This document shows, one piece after another, positions 16,875-26,001 of a DNA stretch of 53,366 nucleotides. This DNA comes from Desulfovibrio sp. X2. Lineage in GTDB: Bacteria > Desulfobacterota > Desulfovibrionia > Desulfovibrionales > Desulfovibrionaceae. The position numbers were made by a program, and so were the translations under genes. Where the stretch lies: positions 1 to 53,366 of the forward strand of contig NZ_ATHV01000036.1 of NCBI RefSeq assembly GCF_000422205.1. Direction: 5' to 3'. The notes under the pieces are model-generated. The model saw nothing but the letters and a program-made list of their open reading frames with translations. It was not told the origin of the DNA and searched no databases. How positions within the stretch are numbered: position 1 is the stretch's first letter; the number at the start of each line of letters is the position of its first letter.

Positions 16875-17987
16875 ATGATCGTCGGCATCCTCAAGGAAAT
16901 AAAGACTGAAGAGAACCGCGTCTGCATGACCCCCTCCGGCGTGGAAGTCATGTGCCAGCGCGGCCACACCCTGCTGGTGGAGAAGGGCGCCGGAGCCGGA
17001 AGCGGCTTCGAGGATGCCGCCTATGCCGCGGCCGGGGCCGAGATCGTCGCCACTGCCAAGGAGATCTACGCGCGGGCCGAGATGGTCATGCACGTCAAGG
17101 AGCCCATGCCCTCCGAGTACGGCATGATCCGCGAGGGCCAGATCGTCTTCACCTACCTGCACCTGGCCGCCGACGAGAAGCTGACCCAGGGCATGATCAA
17201 GAGCAAGTGCGTGGGCATCGCCTACGAGACCATGCAGAAGGCCAACGGCTCCCTGCCGCTGCTCACGCCCATGAGCGAAGTGGCCGGACGCATGGCCGTG
17301 CAGCAGGGCGCCAAGTACCTGGAGATGGAGCACGGCGGACACGGCGTGCTGCTCGGCGGCGTCACCGGCGTGGATCCGGCCGTGGTCGTCGTCATCGGCG
17401 GCGGCGAGGTCGGCGCCAACGCGGCCAAGATGGCCTGCGGCCTGGGCGCCAAGGTCTACCTCCTGGACATGAACCTGGACCGCCTGCGCTACCTCGGCGA
17501 CATCATGCCCAAGAACTGCTTCCCCCTGATGTCCAGCCCGGCCACGGTGCGCGAGCTCATCAAGCAGGCCGACGTGGTCATCGGCGCGGTCCTCATCCCC
17601 GGCGCCAAGGCCCCCAAGCTCATCACCCGCGACATGCTGAAGACCATGAAGAAGGGCTCCGTGCTCGTGGACGTGGCCATCGACCAGGGCGGCTGCTTCG
17701 AGACCTCCAAGCCCACCACCCACACCGATCCCATCTACACCGTGGACGGCGTGATCCACTACTGCGTGGCCAACATGCCCGGCGCGGTGGCCAAGACCTC
17801 CACCCTGGCCCTGACCAACGCCACCCTGCCCTACGCCCTGCAGATCGCCTCCAAGGGCTGGAAGCAGGCCATGCGCGACACCCTGGAGATCAAGCGCGGC
17901 GCCAACGTGGTGCACGGCAAGATCACCTTCCAGGGCGTGGCCGAGGCCTTCGGCCTCGAATACACCCCCGTGGATTCCCTCCTGTAG
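16875..17987 (+). CDS. ald: Alanine dehydrogenase
   Basis: 370 residues, the standard length. It catalyses L-alanine + NAD+ + H2O to pyruvate + NH3 + NADH in the cytoplasm, giving pyruvate for energy metabolism or fixing ammonia. Family features seen: N-terminal IVGILKEIKTEENRV, catalytic Lys in VMHVKEP and His in YLHLAAD, the Rossmann motif VIGGGEVGANAAKMA, and the VDVAIDQGGCFET segment with the catalytic Asp. The start at MIVGILKE has ggag eight bases upstream; an earlier in-frame ATG adds a stretch unlike the family. Control by the adjacent activator through a sigma-54 promoter is a strong inference. Confidence 0.97.
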   Translation: MIVGILKEIKTEENRVCMTPSGVEVMCQRGHTLLVEKGAGAGSGFEDAAYAAAGAEIVATAKEIYARAEMVMHVKEPMPSEYGMIREGQIVFTYLHLAADEKLTQGMIKSKCVGIAYETMQKANGSLPLLTPMSEVAGRMAVQQGAKYLEMEHGGHGVLLGGVTGVDPAVVVVIGGGEVGANAAKMACGLGAKVYLLDMNLDRLRYLGDIMPKNCFPLMSSPATVRELIKQADVVIGAVLIPGAKAPKLITRDMLKTMKKGSVLVDVAIDQGGCFETSKPTTHTDPIYTVDGVIHYCVANMPGAVAKTSTLALTNATLPYALQIASKGWKQAMRDTLEIKRGANVVHGKITFQGVAEAFGLEYTPVDSLL

Positions 17988-18020
17988 TTCCTGATGCCGC
18001 ACGGGCCTTGTCGGCCCAAC

Positions 18021-18049
18021 GCAGGGAGGGGCTCCGCGCCCCTCCCTGC
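18021..18049 (+). terminator. 12-bp GC-rich hairpin after ald
   Basis: GCAGGGAGGGGC/GCCCCTCCCTGC with a 5-base loop begins 34 bases after the ald stop. It lacks a T run but belongs to the same hairpin class found at 14553, 18540, 31355 and 53261, always at gene ends. It is followed by a diverged partial family A repeat (18050-18130). Confidence 0.55.
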
Positions 18050-18299
18050 ACCCTCCCCGCGCGAGGCCAAGCCTCGACCTGCCTCGCACGCGTCACCTCG
18101 GCCGAACGGACACAGGCTGCCCGGGCGTGATCTGCCGCAAGAATTCTCTTCCCCTTTCCCTTCTCCCCCCACGCCTTCGATACCATCCGTCGTCCTCACC
18201 GCAGGCGCAAACGAACCCGCCTTCACGCCTCGTCCCGACACGGCCCGCCGTGGCGCACGACCGCGCCGACCGAAGGGACCGACGGTCCCGCGGCGCGCG

Positions 18300-18566
18300 G
18301 CAGGCCCCCGCGAAGCGGAGCCGAAAGGTTTCGGGGAAGGGGGATGGAGGGGTTCGGGGAATCTTCCCCGACGGCAACCGTGCCCGGGATTTTTCCGTGG
18401 TCCGAGCGCAGCGAGGGGCACGGGAAAATACCGGGCACATTCGTTCTGTTGCCTGTCACGCCCAGGCGGCCTTTATCCGGCCGTCAGTCGTGCCGCATGC
18501 GAAGGGGGTCCAGGCTCAGCCTGGCGCAGGGAGGGTCCAGGGAGGGGGCGCGCAGCCCCCTCCCTG
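18300..18566 (+). repeat. Dispersed intergenic repeat, family A, full copy
   Basis: It contains, in order: the ccgaaaggtttcgggg block, gggttcggggaa, the long imperfect hairpin (GTGCCCGGGATTTTTCCG... to CGGGAAAATACCGGGCAC), the cacgcccaggcggcc block, the gtcagtcgtgccgcatgcg block, and a terminal hairpin gggagggggc/gccccctccc. The same order recurs at 31145-31381, and in reverse at 1-187. It fills the gap between ald and the end of hemC; 18131-18299 holds nothing recognised. Confidence 0.8.
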
Positions 18567-18592
18567 GCCGTCGGAGGCATCTTTCTCTGGCC

Positions 18593-19528
18593 TTACTCGG
18601 CCTGCGAATAGATCTCGTCGAGGATTTCCCTGCCGCCCGCGTCGAGGATTTCCTGGGCCAGTTCCTGGCCGAGGTCCCAGGCGTCTTCGGCGTCGCCCTG
18701 TGCGGAGCGGCGCACGGAGCGCTTGCCGTCCACGGAGGCCACGAGGCCTTCGAGGCGCACGGTCTCCTCGTCGGGCATGGTGGCGTGGCCCGCGATGGGC
18801 ACCTGGCAGCCGCCCTGCAGCCCGGTGAGGAAGCCGCGTTCCGCGGTGACGCAGACGGCGGAGGCGTCGTCGTTCAGGAAATCGAGGAGTTCCGCGGTCT
18901 CGTCGTCGTCCCTGCGGTACTCGATGCCCAGGGCGCCCTGGGCCACGGCGGGCAGGAAGGCGGGCGGGGCCAGGACCTCCATGCGCGGGGCGGAGAGGCC
19001 GAGGCGCTTGAGGCCCGCGCTGGCCAGGACGATGGCGTCGTACTGGCCGTCGAGGAGCTTTTTGAGGCGCGTGTCCAGGTTGCCGCGCAGGGTCTCGATG
19101 GTGAGATCGGGTCGCAGCATGAGCAGCTGGGCCTGACGGCGCAGGCTGGCCGTGCCCACGCGGGCGCCCTGGGGCAGCTCGGCCAGGGAGGCGAAATTCA
19201 CGGAGCAGAGGGTGTCCGTGGGCAGCTCGCGGGTGGGCGTGACGCCGATCTCGAGCTGGTCGGGCAGTTCCACGGGCACGTCCTTCATGGAGTGCACGGC
19301 GAGGTCGGCGCGGCCGTCGAGGAGCGCCTCCTCGATCTCCTTCACGAAGAGCCCCTTGCCGCCGATCTTGGCCAGGGGCACGTCGAGGATCTTGTCGCCC
19401 TGGGTCTTGATGGTCAGGAGCTCCACGGAGAGGCCGTCGTGTTCGGCCTCGAGGAGCGCCTTGATGTGGTTTGCCTGCCACAGGGCCAGCATGCTGCCGC
19501 GCGTGGCGATGACGAGCTTTCGCTTCAT
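18593..19528 (-). CDS. hemC: Hydroxymethylbilane synthase (porphobilinogen deaminase)
   Basis: 311 residues. It joins four porphobilinogen units into hydroxymethylbilane in tetrapyrrole synthesis (heme/siroheme/cobalamin). Family features: N-terminal [39 protein letters not shown], and [10 protein letters not shown] containing the Cys that holds the dipyrromethane cofactor. The start at [12 protein letters not shown] has aaagga upstream. A longer open frame reaching to 20359 is only the shadow of the upstream genes. It is last in a gmhA - zinc-ribbon - hemC order with a 109-base gap before it. Confidence 0.97.
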   Translation of the reverse strand: MKRKLVIATRGSMLALWQANHIKALLEAEHDGLSVELLTIKTQGDKILDVPLAKIGGKGLFVKEIEEALLDGRADLAVHSMKDVPVELPDQLEIGVTPTRELPTDTLCSVNFASLAELPQGARVGTASLRRQAQLLMLRPDLTIETLRGNLDTRLKKLLDGQYDAIVLASAGLKRLGLSAPRMEVLAPPAFLPAVAQGALGIEYRRDDDETAELLDFLNDDASAVCVTAERGFLTGLQGGCQVPIAGHATMPDEETVRLEGLVASVDGKRSVRRSAQGDAEDAWDLGQELAQEILDAGGREILDEIYSQAE

Positions 19529-19637
19529 GTCGGTCCTTTGTCTCGTTTCGGGAAAGGGGGGGCGTTTCGGGGGCGCAGGGACCGGGGGAGGGGCGCGGTG
19601 CGCCTCTCCCCCGGGATCCGTGCGGGGTGCGCCGATG

Positions 19638-19877
19638 CTAGTGGCAGGTGGCGCAGCTGCCGCCGGAGCATCCGGCGCAGCCGCCGCCGCCCGAGGAGGG
19701 GGCGCTCGGCGCGGCGAAGTCGCCGCCGGACGCGCCGCCGTTCTTGTGGCGGCAGCAGGACATGAGCTTTTGCGTGTCCTTGGCCGCGCAGTGGGGGCAG
19801 GGGGGAGTCTCGTCGCCGAAGACCAGCTCCTCGAACTCCTTGCCGCATTTGCCGCAGACGTATTCGAAGATGGGCAT
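19638..19877 (-). CDS. FmdB-family zinc ribbon protein
   Basis: 79 residues. [19 protein letters not shown] followed by CPHC gives the CxxC...CxxC zinc ribbon (Cys 8, 11, 27, 30) of the FmdB regulatory-protein family. A Gly/Ser/Cys-rich tail ([17 protein letters not shown]) may bind extra metal. An excellent ggaggt site precedes the ATG, 4 bases after the gmhA stop. Function in the family is poorly known. Confidence 0.88.
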   Translation of the reverse strand: MPIFEYVCGKCGKEFEELVFGDETPPCPHCAAKDTQKLMSCCRHKNGGASGGDFAAPSAPSSGGGGCAGCSGGSCATCH

Positions 19878-19881
19878 TGTC

Positions 19882-20508
19882 TTATACCTCCGGGGATCCG
19901 TCGAGGTAGGGAGCGAGTTCGCTCACGGCCTCGAAAAGGAAATAGTCCACCAGGTCGCAGAGAACGTGTCCGATGGCGATGTGCACCTCCTGCACGAGGC
20001 AGGTGCGCTTGTGGGGCACGGCCAGCAGGCAGTCGCAGAAGCGCGCCATCTCGCCGCCGCCCTGGCCGGTCAGGCCCACGGAGACGATCTCCTTCTCGCG
20101 CGCCGCCTTGAGCGCCTGGACCACGTTCGGGCTGTTGCCCGAGGTGGAGATGCCGACGAGCACGTCGCCCTTTGCGCCCAGCGCCTGGACCTGCTTCAGG
20201 AAGGCCTGCTCGAATCCGTAGTCGTTGCCGATAGCGGTAAGTATGGAACTGTCGGTGGTCAAGGCCACGGCGGGCAGGGGCGGGCGCTCGAGCTCGAAGC
20301 GGTTGACGAACTCGGCGGCCAGGTGCTGCGCGTCCGCGGCGCTGCCGCCGTTGCCGCACAGGAGGATCTTGCCGCCGCGCGCGAGGCTCACGGCCATGAG
20401 GCGGGCGACGTCGACCACGGCCGGGCCGTGCTCGGCGAAGAACTTCTCGCGCAGGGCGGTGCCTGCGGCGATGGAGTCAAGGACGCGGGAAAGGGCGTTG
20501 TCGGACAT
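19882..20508 (-). CDS. gmhA: Sedoheptulose-7-phosphate isomerase
   Basis: 208 residues of the SIS-domain family. It converts sedoheptulose 7-phosphate to D-glycero-D-manno-heptose 7-phosphate, the first step toward LPS inner-core heptose. Seen: [20 protein letters not shown], the [14 protein letters not shown] sugar-phosphate loop, and the C-terminal [17 protein letters not shown] with the metal/catalytic His and Glu. The start MSDNALS was chosen over an upstream ATG that adds an unlike 18-residue extension. It overlaps nothing and is followed closely by the FmdB-like gene. Confidence 0.93.
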   Translation of the reverse strand: MSDNALSRVLDSIAAGTALREKFFAEHGPAVVDVARLMAVSLARGGKILLCGNGGSAADAQHLAAEFVNRFELERPPLPAVALTTDSSILTAIGNDYGFEQAFLKQVQALGAKGDVLVGISTSGNSPNVVQALKAAREKEIVSVGLTGQGGGEMARFCDCLLAVPHKRTCLVQEVHIAIGHVLCDLVDYFLFEAVSELAPYLDGSPEV

Positions 20509-20659
20509 CGTGGGCCTCGTCTGGTACGTGGGGTGCGAGGGTCCTGTTACACCATCGGGCACGGACCGACAAGGCGGCCCGGAAAGAGGCGCGAGGCGGC
20601 GCGCGAAGGGCCTTCCGGCCCGGGTGCGGCGGGGATCGCCGGGGGGCCGGCGTGGTGCT

Positions 20660-22171
20660 CTAGGGGGCGTCCTGCCCGTCGGGGAGCAGGCGGCAGTCCG
20701 TGACGTCCTCGGCGATGCCCACGAGGCGCACGAATTTCCCTCCCTCGTCGCTTACCGGGTAGTTGCGCACGGAGAGCCTGTGCATGCCGGAGCCGTTCTC
20801 GATGCGCAGCCAGTGGCGCATGCAGGCGGGCTCGTCCCATTCGCCGCGCAGGAGCCGTTCGAGGATGGCGCGGTCCTCGGGCACCACCCGCGAGAGGATG
20901 CGTCCCGGCTTTTCGTAGGCGTCGGCGCAGGGCATCTCGAAGATGCGCTCGAAGGCCGGGCTCAGGTAGCTGATGGAAAGGTCGGCCTCGATGATCCAGA
21001 ACAGCTCGCGCATGTTCTCCACGAGCAGGCGGAAGCGTTCCTCGGTCTTGCGCAGCGCCTCCTCGGCGAACTTGCGCTCCGAGATGTCCATGGCCCAGAA
21101 GAAGATGGAGCTGACCTCCCCGTGCTCGTCGCGCGTGGGGAGCCACTGCGCGTAGAGGTAGGGCGCGGAGCCGTCCGGCATCATCACGGGCAGCTCGGCG
21201 ATGGCCCGCTCCCCGGCCAGGGCCTTCCTGATGTAGGGGATGCTGCGCGCGTAGTTCTGCGGTCCCATGACCTCGATCACGGAGCGGCCGATGCAGTCTT
21301 CCAGCCCGTTGCCGCGGTAGTGGAGGTAGTGCCTGTTGACGAAGAGGTAGCGCTCGTCGGCGTCGATGGTGGCGATGAGCAGGGGCAGGGAGTCCAGGAT
21401 GTTGCGGGTCCTGCTGTCCGTCTCGCGCAGGGTGCGGGCCGTGTGCTCGTGCTCGGCGATCTCCTCGTTCAGGCGGGCGATGGTCCGGTCGAGCTCGCGC
21501 GTGCGCTCGTGCACGCGCACCTCCAGGATGTCCCGGGTGCGGCGCAGGGCGTCCTCCAGGTGCAGGGGCTCGGTCACGTCCACCATGCAGCCGACCACGG
21601 CCTGGCTGCCGTCCTCGGCGCCGGGCATGGCCGCCACGGTGAGGATGACGCGGCGGGCCTCGCCGTCCGCGCGGCGGACGCGCAGGGGCAGCGGTCCGAC
21701 CTCGGCGCCCGGACGCGAGTGCTCGCAGGCGTCGCGGAAGCGCTCCTTGTCCTCGGATACGACGAACTCCGCGAGCACGCAGCCGGTCTGCTCGGTCTGG
21801 CGCGGGGCGCGGCCCAGGAGGCGGTTCAGGGAGGCGGACATGACGCTTTTGTCGCTTGCCGGGTCGTAATGCCAGACCCCGAGGTCCGAGACGTGCTTCA
21901 GCCAGTCCGAGTGGCGCGCTTCGTCGGAGGCCTCTCCGCCCTGGCGTTCGGGCTCGAAGAAGAGGAGGAGGTTGGCGGGCTCGGTGGAGAGGGCCCTGGC
22001 CAGGGCGCAGATGGCCTTGAACGACGGTGCCGCCGCGCCGCGTTCGAGTTTGTTTAAATGTTCAAGCGAGATGCCGGCGCATTCGGCCAACTGGGCCTGT
22101 GTGAGCCCTTCCAGCTTGCGCATGAAGCGCACGCGCTGTCCAAAGGCCTTCATGTACGCTGGAGTCTTCAC
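20660..22171 (-). CDS. XRE-type HTH regulator with PAS domains, divergent from liv genes
   Basis: About 503 residues from GTG (VKTPAYMKAFGQ) with a gggggg site five bases upstream; an internal ATG six codons later lacks a ribosome site. An N-terminal cro/C1 helix-turn-helix (RKLEGLTQAQLAECAGISLE, then HLNKLERG) is followed by three PAS-type domains (about 100-210, 255-375 and 380-500) with a coiled segment between the first two (EVRVHERTRELDRTIARLNE). There is no kinase, cyclase or phosphodiesterase domain, so the PAS domains probably tune DNA binding directly. It is divergent from livK, making it a candidate regulator of the transporter. Confidence 0.85.
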   Translation of the reverse strand: MKTPAYMKAFGQRVRFMRKLEGLTQAQLAECAGISLEHLNKLERGAAAPSFKAICALARALSTEPANLLLFFEPERQGGEASDEARHSDWLKHVSDLGVWHYDPASDKSVMSASLNRLLGRAPRQTEQTGCVLAEFVVSEDKERFRDACEHSRPGAEVGPLPLRVRRADGEARRVILTVAAMPGAEDGSQAVVGCMVDVTEPLHLEDALRRTRDILEVRVHERTRELDRTIARLNEEIAEHEHTARTLRETDSRTRNILDSLPLLIATIDADERYLFVNRHYLHYRGNGLEDCIGRSVIEVMGPQNYARSIPYIRKALAGERAIAELPVMMPDGSAPYLYAQWLPTRDEHGEVSSIFFWAMDISERKFAEEALRKTEERFRLLVENMRELFWIIEADLSISYLSPAFERIFEMPCADAYEKPGRILSRVVPEDRAILERLLRGEWDEPACMRHWLRIENGSGMHRLSVRNYPVSDEGGKFVRLVGIAEDVTDCRLLPDGQDAP

Positions 22172-22246
22172 CTCTGCCCCCCAAATAGTAGTGACTCCCC
22201 GGACCGCGCGCGGCGCTGTCCAGGGGTCTCCCCTCCCGGTTGTGTA

Positions 22247-22292
22247 GTTGACACATTCAACCCTCTCTGAACACGTAATCAGATTACGTGTT
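22247..22292. promoter_or_regulatory. Two inverted repeats between XRE-PAS gene and livK
   Basis: GTTGA-cacat-TCAAC (22247-22261) and AACACGTAAT-cag-ATTACGTGTT (22270-22292, 10-bp perfect arms) sit side by side 76-121 bases upstream of the XRE gene's start. The second is followed by a T run on the plus strand, so it could also act as a terminator, but with no plus-strand gene before it an operator role is more likely. The remaining gap (22293-22654) is AT-richer and should hold the livK promoter. Confidence 0.5.
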
Positions 22293-22654
22293 TTTTTATG
22301 AAAAACAGCGCACCCAGACCGGCATTTCGAGCGGGGGCCTGATGCCGAATTTATCAAAAAGAAAGTACGGCATGAAATTATTTATACATTTCAGTGGCCG
22401 AACGCCCCCCGTGGGACGCCAGGCCGGGGACCGGAGGGCCGTCTCTCCCCCAATGCCGCGCGGGAGAGGCGAAATTCCGGGGCGCAAAAGGCTGGAATGC
22501 TTTTTTCCTATTTTTGAGACAAAATGGTAAGCGACTGAAATTATGGAGGTGAATCGTCGGCATTCGTCTTGAAAATCCGCCCCTTTTCCGGTTACAAGAC
22601 CTCCGCGGCATCATATCGTTTTTCCCACGAGCCAACGATCTGGAGGTACCGACC

Positions 22655-23848
22655 ATGCGCATTTCCTTGTCCCGGTTCCTTCCTCTCGCCCTCCTGGCGG
22701 TCCTGGGCCTGGCCCTGGTCTCCGGCTGCGGCGAGAAGAAAGAAGAAATGAAGAGCATCAAGATCGGCTTCGACATCCCGAGCACCGGCGACATCCCGAA
22801 GGTCGGCGAGTCCGCCCGCCAGTCCGCCGAGATGCTCAAGGAAGAGATCAACGCCGCGGGCGGCGTGGAGATCGCCGGCAAGAAGTATCCGCTCGAGTTC
22901 GTCTACGAGGACAACGAATCCAAGGCCGAGTCCGCCGTTTCCGCGGCGCTCAAGCTCATCGAGCAGAACAAGGTGCTCGGCATGATCGGGCCCTACGCCT
23001 CCAAGCAGGCCATTCCGGCCGGTGAGGTCGCCAACGCCAACAAGACGCCCATGATCTCGCCCTGGTCCACCAACCCGGCGACCACCAAGGGCCGTCCGTT
23101 CGTCTTCCGCGCCTGCTTCCTGGATCCCTTCCAGGGCCCGGTGCTGGCCAAGTTCGCCACCGAGGAGTTCGGCGCCAAGAAGGCCGCGGTGCTCTTCGAC
23201 ATCGCCTCGGACTACCCCAAGGGCCTGGCCGAGTTCTTCAAGAAGTCCTGGGAAGAGATCCACGGCCCCGGCTCCGTGGTGGCCTACGAGACCTTCACCA
23301 CCAAGGACCAGGACTTCAGCGCCCAGCTGACCAACATCGTCAACTCCGGCGCCGACGTGCTCTTCGTGCCCCAGTACTACTCCGAGGTCGCCCTGATCGT
23401 GCCCCAGGCCCGCAAGCTCGGCTGGGACAAGCCCATCATCGGCTCCGACTCCTGGGGTTCCGCCGAGCTCATGCAGCTGTGCGGCGACGCCTGCAAGGGT
23501 CTGTTCTTCTCGACCCACTACGCCGCTGCCGGCGCCACCGGCGCGACCAAGGAGTTCATCGACAAGTTCCAGAAGAAGTACGGCTACGTGCCTGACGACG
23601 TCGCCGCCCTCACCTGGGACGCCACCCGCATGATGATCCAGGCCATCAAGAACACCGGCGGGCTCAAGGGCGACCTGGCCGCCCAGCGCGAGCAGATCCG
23701 TGCCGCCCTGGCCGCCATCCCGCAGTTCGACGGCATCACCGGCTCCATGAAGTTCGACGCCGAGGGCGACCCCATCAAGTGCGCGGTGATCGTCAAGATC
23801 TCCGACCAGGGTGAGTTCACCTTCTACAAGTCCGTCTGCCCGCAATAA
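22655..23848 (+). CDS. livK: Branched-chain amino acid ABC transporter, substrate-binding lipoprotein
   Basis: 397 residues. A lipoprotein signal ends at the lipobox LVSGC (Cys25), so the protein is likely membrane-anchored in the periplasm. The mature part is a type 1 periplasmic binding protein: SIKIGFDIPSTGDIPKVGES, AGKKYPLEFVYEDNESK and MIGPYASKQAIPAGEVANAN. It would capture leucine/isoleucine/valine or a related amino acid for LivHMGF; the exact ligand is not readable. A ggaggt site lies before the ATG. The gene is separated from livH by a stem-loop that probably makes livK mRNA more abundant. Confidence 0.93.
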   Translation: MRISLSRFLPLALLAVLGLALVSGCGEKKEEMKSIKIGFDIPSTGDIPKVGESARQSAEMLKEEINAAGGVEIAGKKYPLEFVYEDNESKAESAVSAALKLIEQNKVLGMIGPYASKQAIPAGEVANANKTPMISPWSTNPATTKGRPFVFRACFLDPFQGPVLAKFATEEFGAKKAAVLFDIASDYPKGLAEFFKKSWEEIHGPGSVVAYETFTTKDQDFSAQLTNIVNSGADVLFVPQYYSEVALIVPQARKLGWDKPIIGSDSWGSAELMQLCGDACKGLFFSTHYAAAGATGATKEFIDKFQKKYGYVPDDVAALTWDATRMMIQAIKNTGGLKGDLAAQREQIRAALAAIPQFDGITGSMKFDAEGDPIKCAVIVKISDQGEFTFYKSVCPQ

Positions 23849-23887
23849 GGGCGCCGGGCCGACAGGCCCGCAGCAGTCGATTCCGAA

Positions 23888-23920
23888 CCGGGAGGCGGTG
23901 CGCCGCCTCCCGGAACTTTT
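23888..23920 (+). terminator. Intercistronic stem-loop between livK and livH
   Basis: CCGGGAGGCGG-tgcg-CCGCCTCCCGG, a perfect 11-bp stem, then aactttt. It probably works as a partial terminator or mRNA-stabilising hairpin, giving more binding protein than permease, as is usual in ABC operons. Confidence 0.75.
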
Positions 23921-23941
23921 CCTCAGAGAAAGGGCGGCCCC

Positions 23942-24880
23942 ATGGAGATCATCTTTCAGACGCTTTTCCAGAACATCCTGAACGCGCTGCAGTGGGGAAG
24001 CTTCTACTCCCTCATCGCCCTGGGCTACTGCCTGGTCTACGGCGTGCTGCTGCTGATCAACTTCGCCCACGGCGACGTCTTCATGGTCGGCGCCTACATC
24101 TCCTATTTCTGCGCCACCCTGCTCCTCGGCCACCAGTTCGGCCTCATCCCGCCCGGCATGCCCGGCTGGCTGGTCCTGGCGCTGTGCGTGCCCCTGACCA
24201 TGATCCTGACCGCGGCCGTGGGCGTGACGCTCGAGCGCATCGCCTACCGGCCGCTCAGGCGGCGCGGCGCGCACCGGCTCTACGTGGTCATCACCGCCCT
24301 CATGTGCGGCCTGATCCTCGAGAACGGCAACCTGGCGCTCTTCGGCGCCTCCCGCCGCAAGTTCCCGGCGCTCATAGAGGAGCGCGTCTGGGACCTCGGC
24401 CTCTTTTCCGTGACCAACCTGAAGATCGGCGTCATCCTCACGGCGCTGCTGGTCTTCGTCCTGCTGCAGCTCATCGTCACCAGGACCAGGATCGGCATGG
24501 CCATGCGCGCCATCTCCTGGGACCGCTTCGCCATCCCGCTCATGGGCATCCCCGTGGACACGGTGATCATCTTCACCTTCATCCTGGGCAGCTCCATCGC
24601 GGGCCTGGGCGGGCTCCTCTTCGCCATGTCCTACCCGGTGCTCGACCCCTACATGGGCGCGCTCATCGGCTGGAAGGCCTTCATCGCCGCGGTGGTCGGA
24701 GGCATCGGCTCCATCCGCGGCGCCTTCGTGGGCGGCTTCCTGCTCGGCTTCGTGGAGATCATGGTCGTGGCCGTCTTCCCGTCCACCTACCGCGACCTGA
24801 TCAGCTTCTCCATCCTGCTGATCATCCTCTCCTACAAGCCCACCGGCCTCTTCGGCATGGCCAAGACCACCAAAATCTGA
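23942..24880 (+). CDS. livH: Branched-chain amino acid ABC transporter permease LivH
   Basis: 312 residues with about eight membrane helices. Typical LivH features are the N-terminal ALQWGSFYSLIALGYCLVYG and NFAHGDVFMVGAYI, and the C-terminal GSIRGAFVGGFLLGFVE that includes the cytoplasmic loop contacting the ATPases. It forms the inner-membrane channel with LivM. livM follows 16 bases later. Confidence 0.95.
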   Translation: MEIIFQTLFQNILNALQWGSFYSLIALGYCLVYGVLLLINFAHGDVFMVGAYISYFCATLLLGHQFGLIPPGMPGWLVLALCVPLTMILTAAVGVTLERIAYRPLRRRGAHRLYVVITALMCGLILENGNLALFGASRRKFPALIEERVWDLGLFSVTNLKIGVILTALLVFVLLQLIVTRTRIGMAMRAISWDRFAIPLMGIPVDTVIIFTFILGSSIAGLGGLLFAMSYPVLDPYMGALIGWKAFIAAVVGGIGSIRGAFVGGFLLGFVEIMVVAVFPSTYRDLISFSILLIILSYKPTGLFGMAKTTKI

Positions 24881-24896
24881 CGGAAGGGACCAACCG

Positions 24897-25991
24897 ATGA
24901 ACTCTCCGAGCTCCACGATGCAGCGTCTCTCGGTCCCCCTCGTGCTCCTGGCCAGCCTGGTCGTCGTCACCGTCCTGGCCCACACCGGGACCATCAACGG
25001 CTACGCCCAGACCGTGCTCATCTTCGTGGGCGTGAACATCATGATGTCCACGAGCCTGAACCTGATCAACGGCAACATGGGCGAGTTCTCCTGCGGCCAC
25101 GCCGGATTCATGGCCGTGGGGGCCTACGTCTCCTCGGTGCTCACGGTCGTCTTCCTGACCGACAGCCGCTTCGGCGGGGCCATCCTGCCGCCCTCCGCGG
25201 CGCTGTGGTTCTTCCCGCTCTCCCTGCTGGCCGGAGGCGCGGTGGCCGCGCTGGCGGGCCTGATCGTGGCCTTCCCCTCGTTCAAGACGCGCGGCGACTA
25301 CCTGGCCATCATCACCATCGCGGCCCTGTACATCATCAAGAGCGCCATCGAGAACATCGAGGCCGTGGGCGGCGCGCGCGGCTTCATGGGCATGAGCCGC
25401 GTGGTCGCGGACATGGAAGCCGTGATCGACCTGCCCTGGATGCTCATCTGGACCTTCCTGGCCACGGTCTTCTGCATCTGGCTCATCCGCCGCTACGTCT
25501 CCTCGACCTACGGCAAGGGCGTCATGGCCATCTGCCAGGACGAGGTCGCGGCCGAGATCATGAGCGTGAACACCAACCGGGTGAAGCTCGTGACCTTCAT
25601 GCTCTCCTCGGGGCTGGCCGGCATCTCCGGCGGGCTCCTGGCCCACGTGCTCGGCTACGTGAACCCGGGCAACTTCGGCATCCTGAAGTCCACCGAGGCC
25701 ATGGTCATGGTCTACCTGGGCGGCATGGGCTCCATCGGCGGTGCGGTCATGGCCGCGGTGTTCATCACCTTCCTCATGGAAGGGCTGCGCTTCGTCATCC
25801 CGGCGCTGAACGACCTGCTGCACGCGATCTCCATCCTGCCCGCGGGCTACGACCTGACCCAGGTCTGGAAGTGGGTGATCATCCCGCTGCTCCTCATCCT
25901 CCTCATGATGTTCCGACCCGAGGGCATCATGGGCAACAAGGAGCTCCCGGACCTCTTCCCCAGACTGCGCAAGTACTACAAGTTCAAATAG
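24897..25991 (+). CDS. livM: Branched-chain amino acid ABC transporter permease LivM
   Basis: 364 residues, the second membrane subunit. Seen: NLINGNMGEFSCGHAGFMAV, GDYLAIITIAALYIIKSAIE, the coupling-loop region ICQDEVAAEIMSVNTNRVK, and GGMGSIGGAVMAAVFI. The C terminus carries a basic tail (LFPRLRKYYKFK). It ends 10 bases before livG. Confidence 0.95.
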   Translation: MNSPSSTMQRLSVPLVLLASLVVVTVLAHTGTINGYAQTVLIFVGVNIMMSTSLNLINGNMGEFSCGHAGFMAVGAYVSSVLTVVFLTDSRFGGAILPPSAALWFFPLSLLAGGAVAALAGLIVAFPSFKTRGDYLAIITIAALYIIKSAIENIEAVGGARGFMGMSRVVADMEAVIDLPWMLIWTFLATVFCIWLIRRYVSSTYGKGVMAICQDEVAAEIMSVNTNRVKLVTFMLSSGLAGISGGLLAHVLGYVNPGNFGILKSTEAMVMVYLGGMGSIGGAVMAAVFITFLMEGLRFVIPALNDLLHAISILPAGYDLTQVWKWVIIPLLLILLMMFRPEGIMGNKELPDLFPRLRKYYKFK

Positions 25992-26001
25992 CGAGGCGAG
26001 C

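Noticed and set aside
18593-20359. hemC as the end of a 588-residue fusion
   Set aside because: The extra N-terminal part is a shadow of gmhA and the zinc-ribbon gene. hemC has its own start and ribosome site at 19528.
22270-22292. Plus-strand terminator at ACACGTAAT/ATTACGTGT plus T run
   Set aside because: No plus-strand gene ends nearby and the stem is AT-containing. An operator role in the divergent region is more likely.
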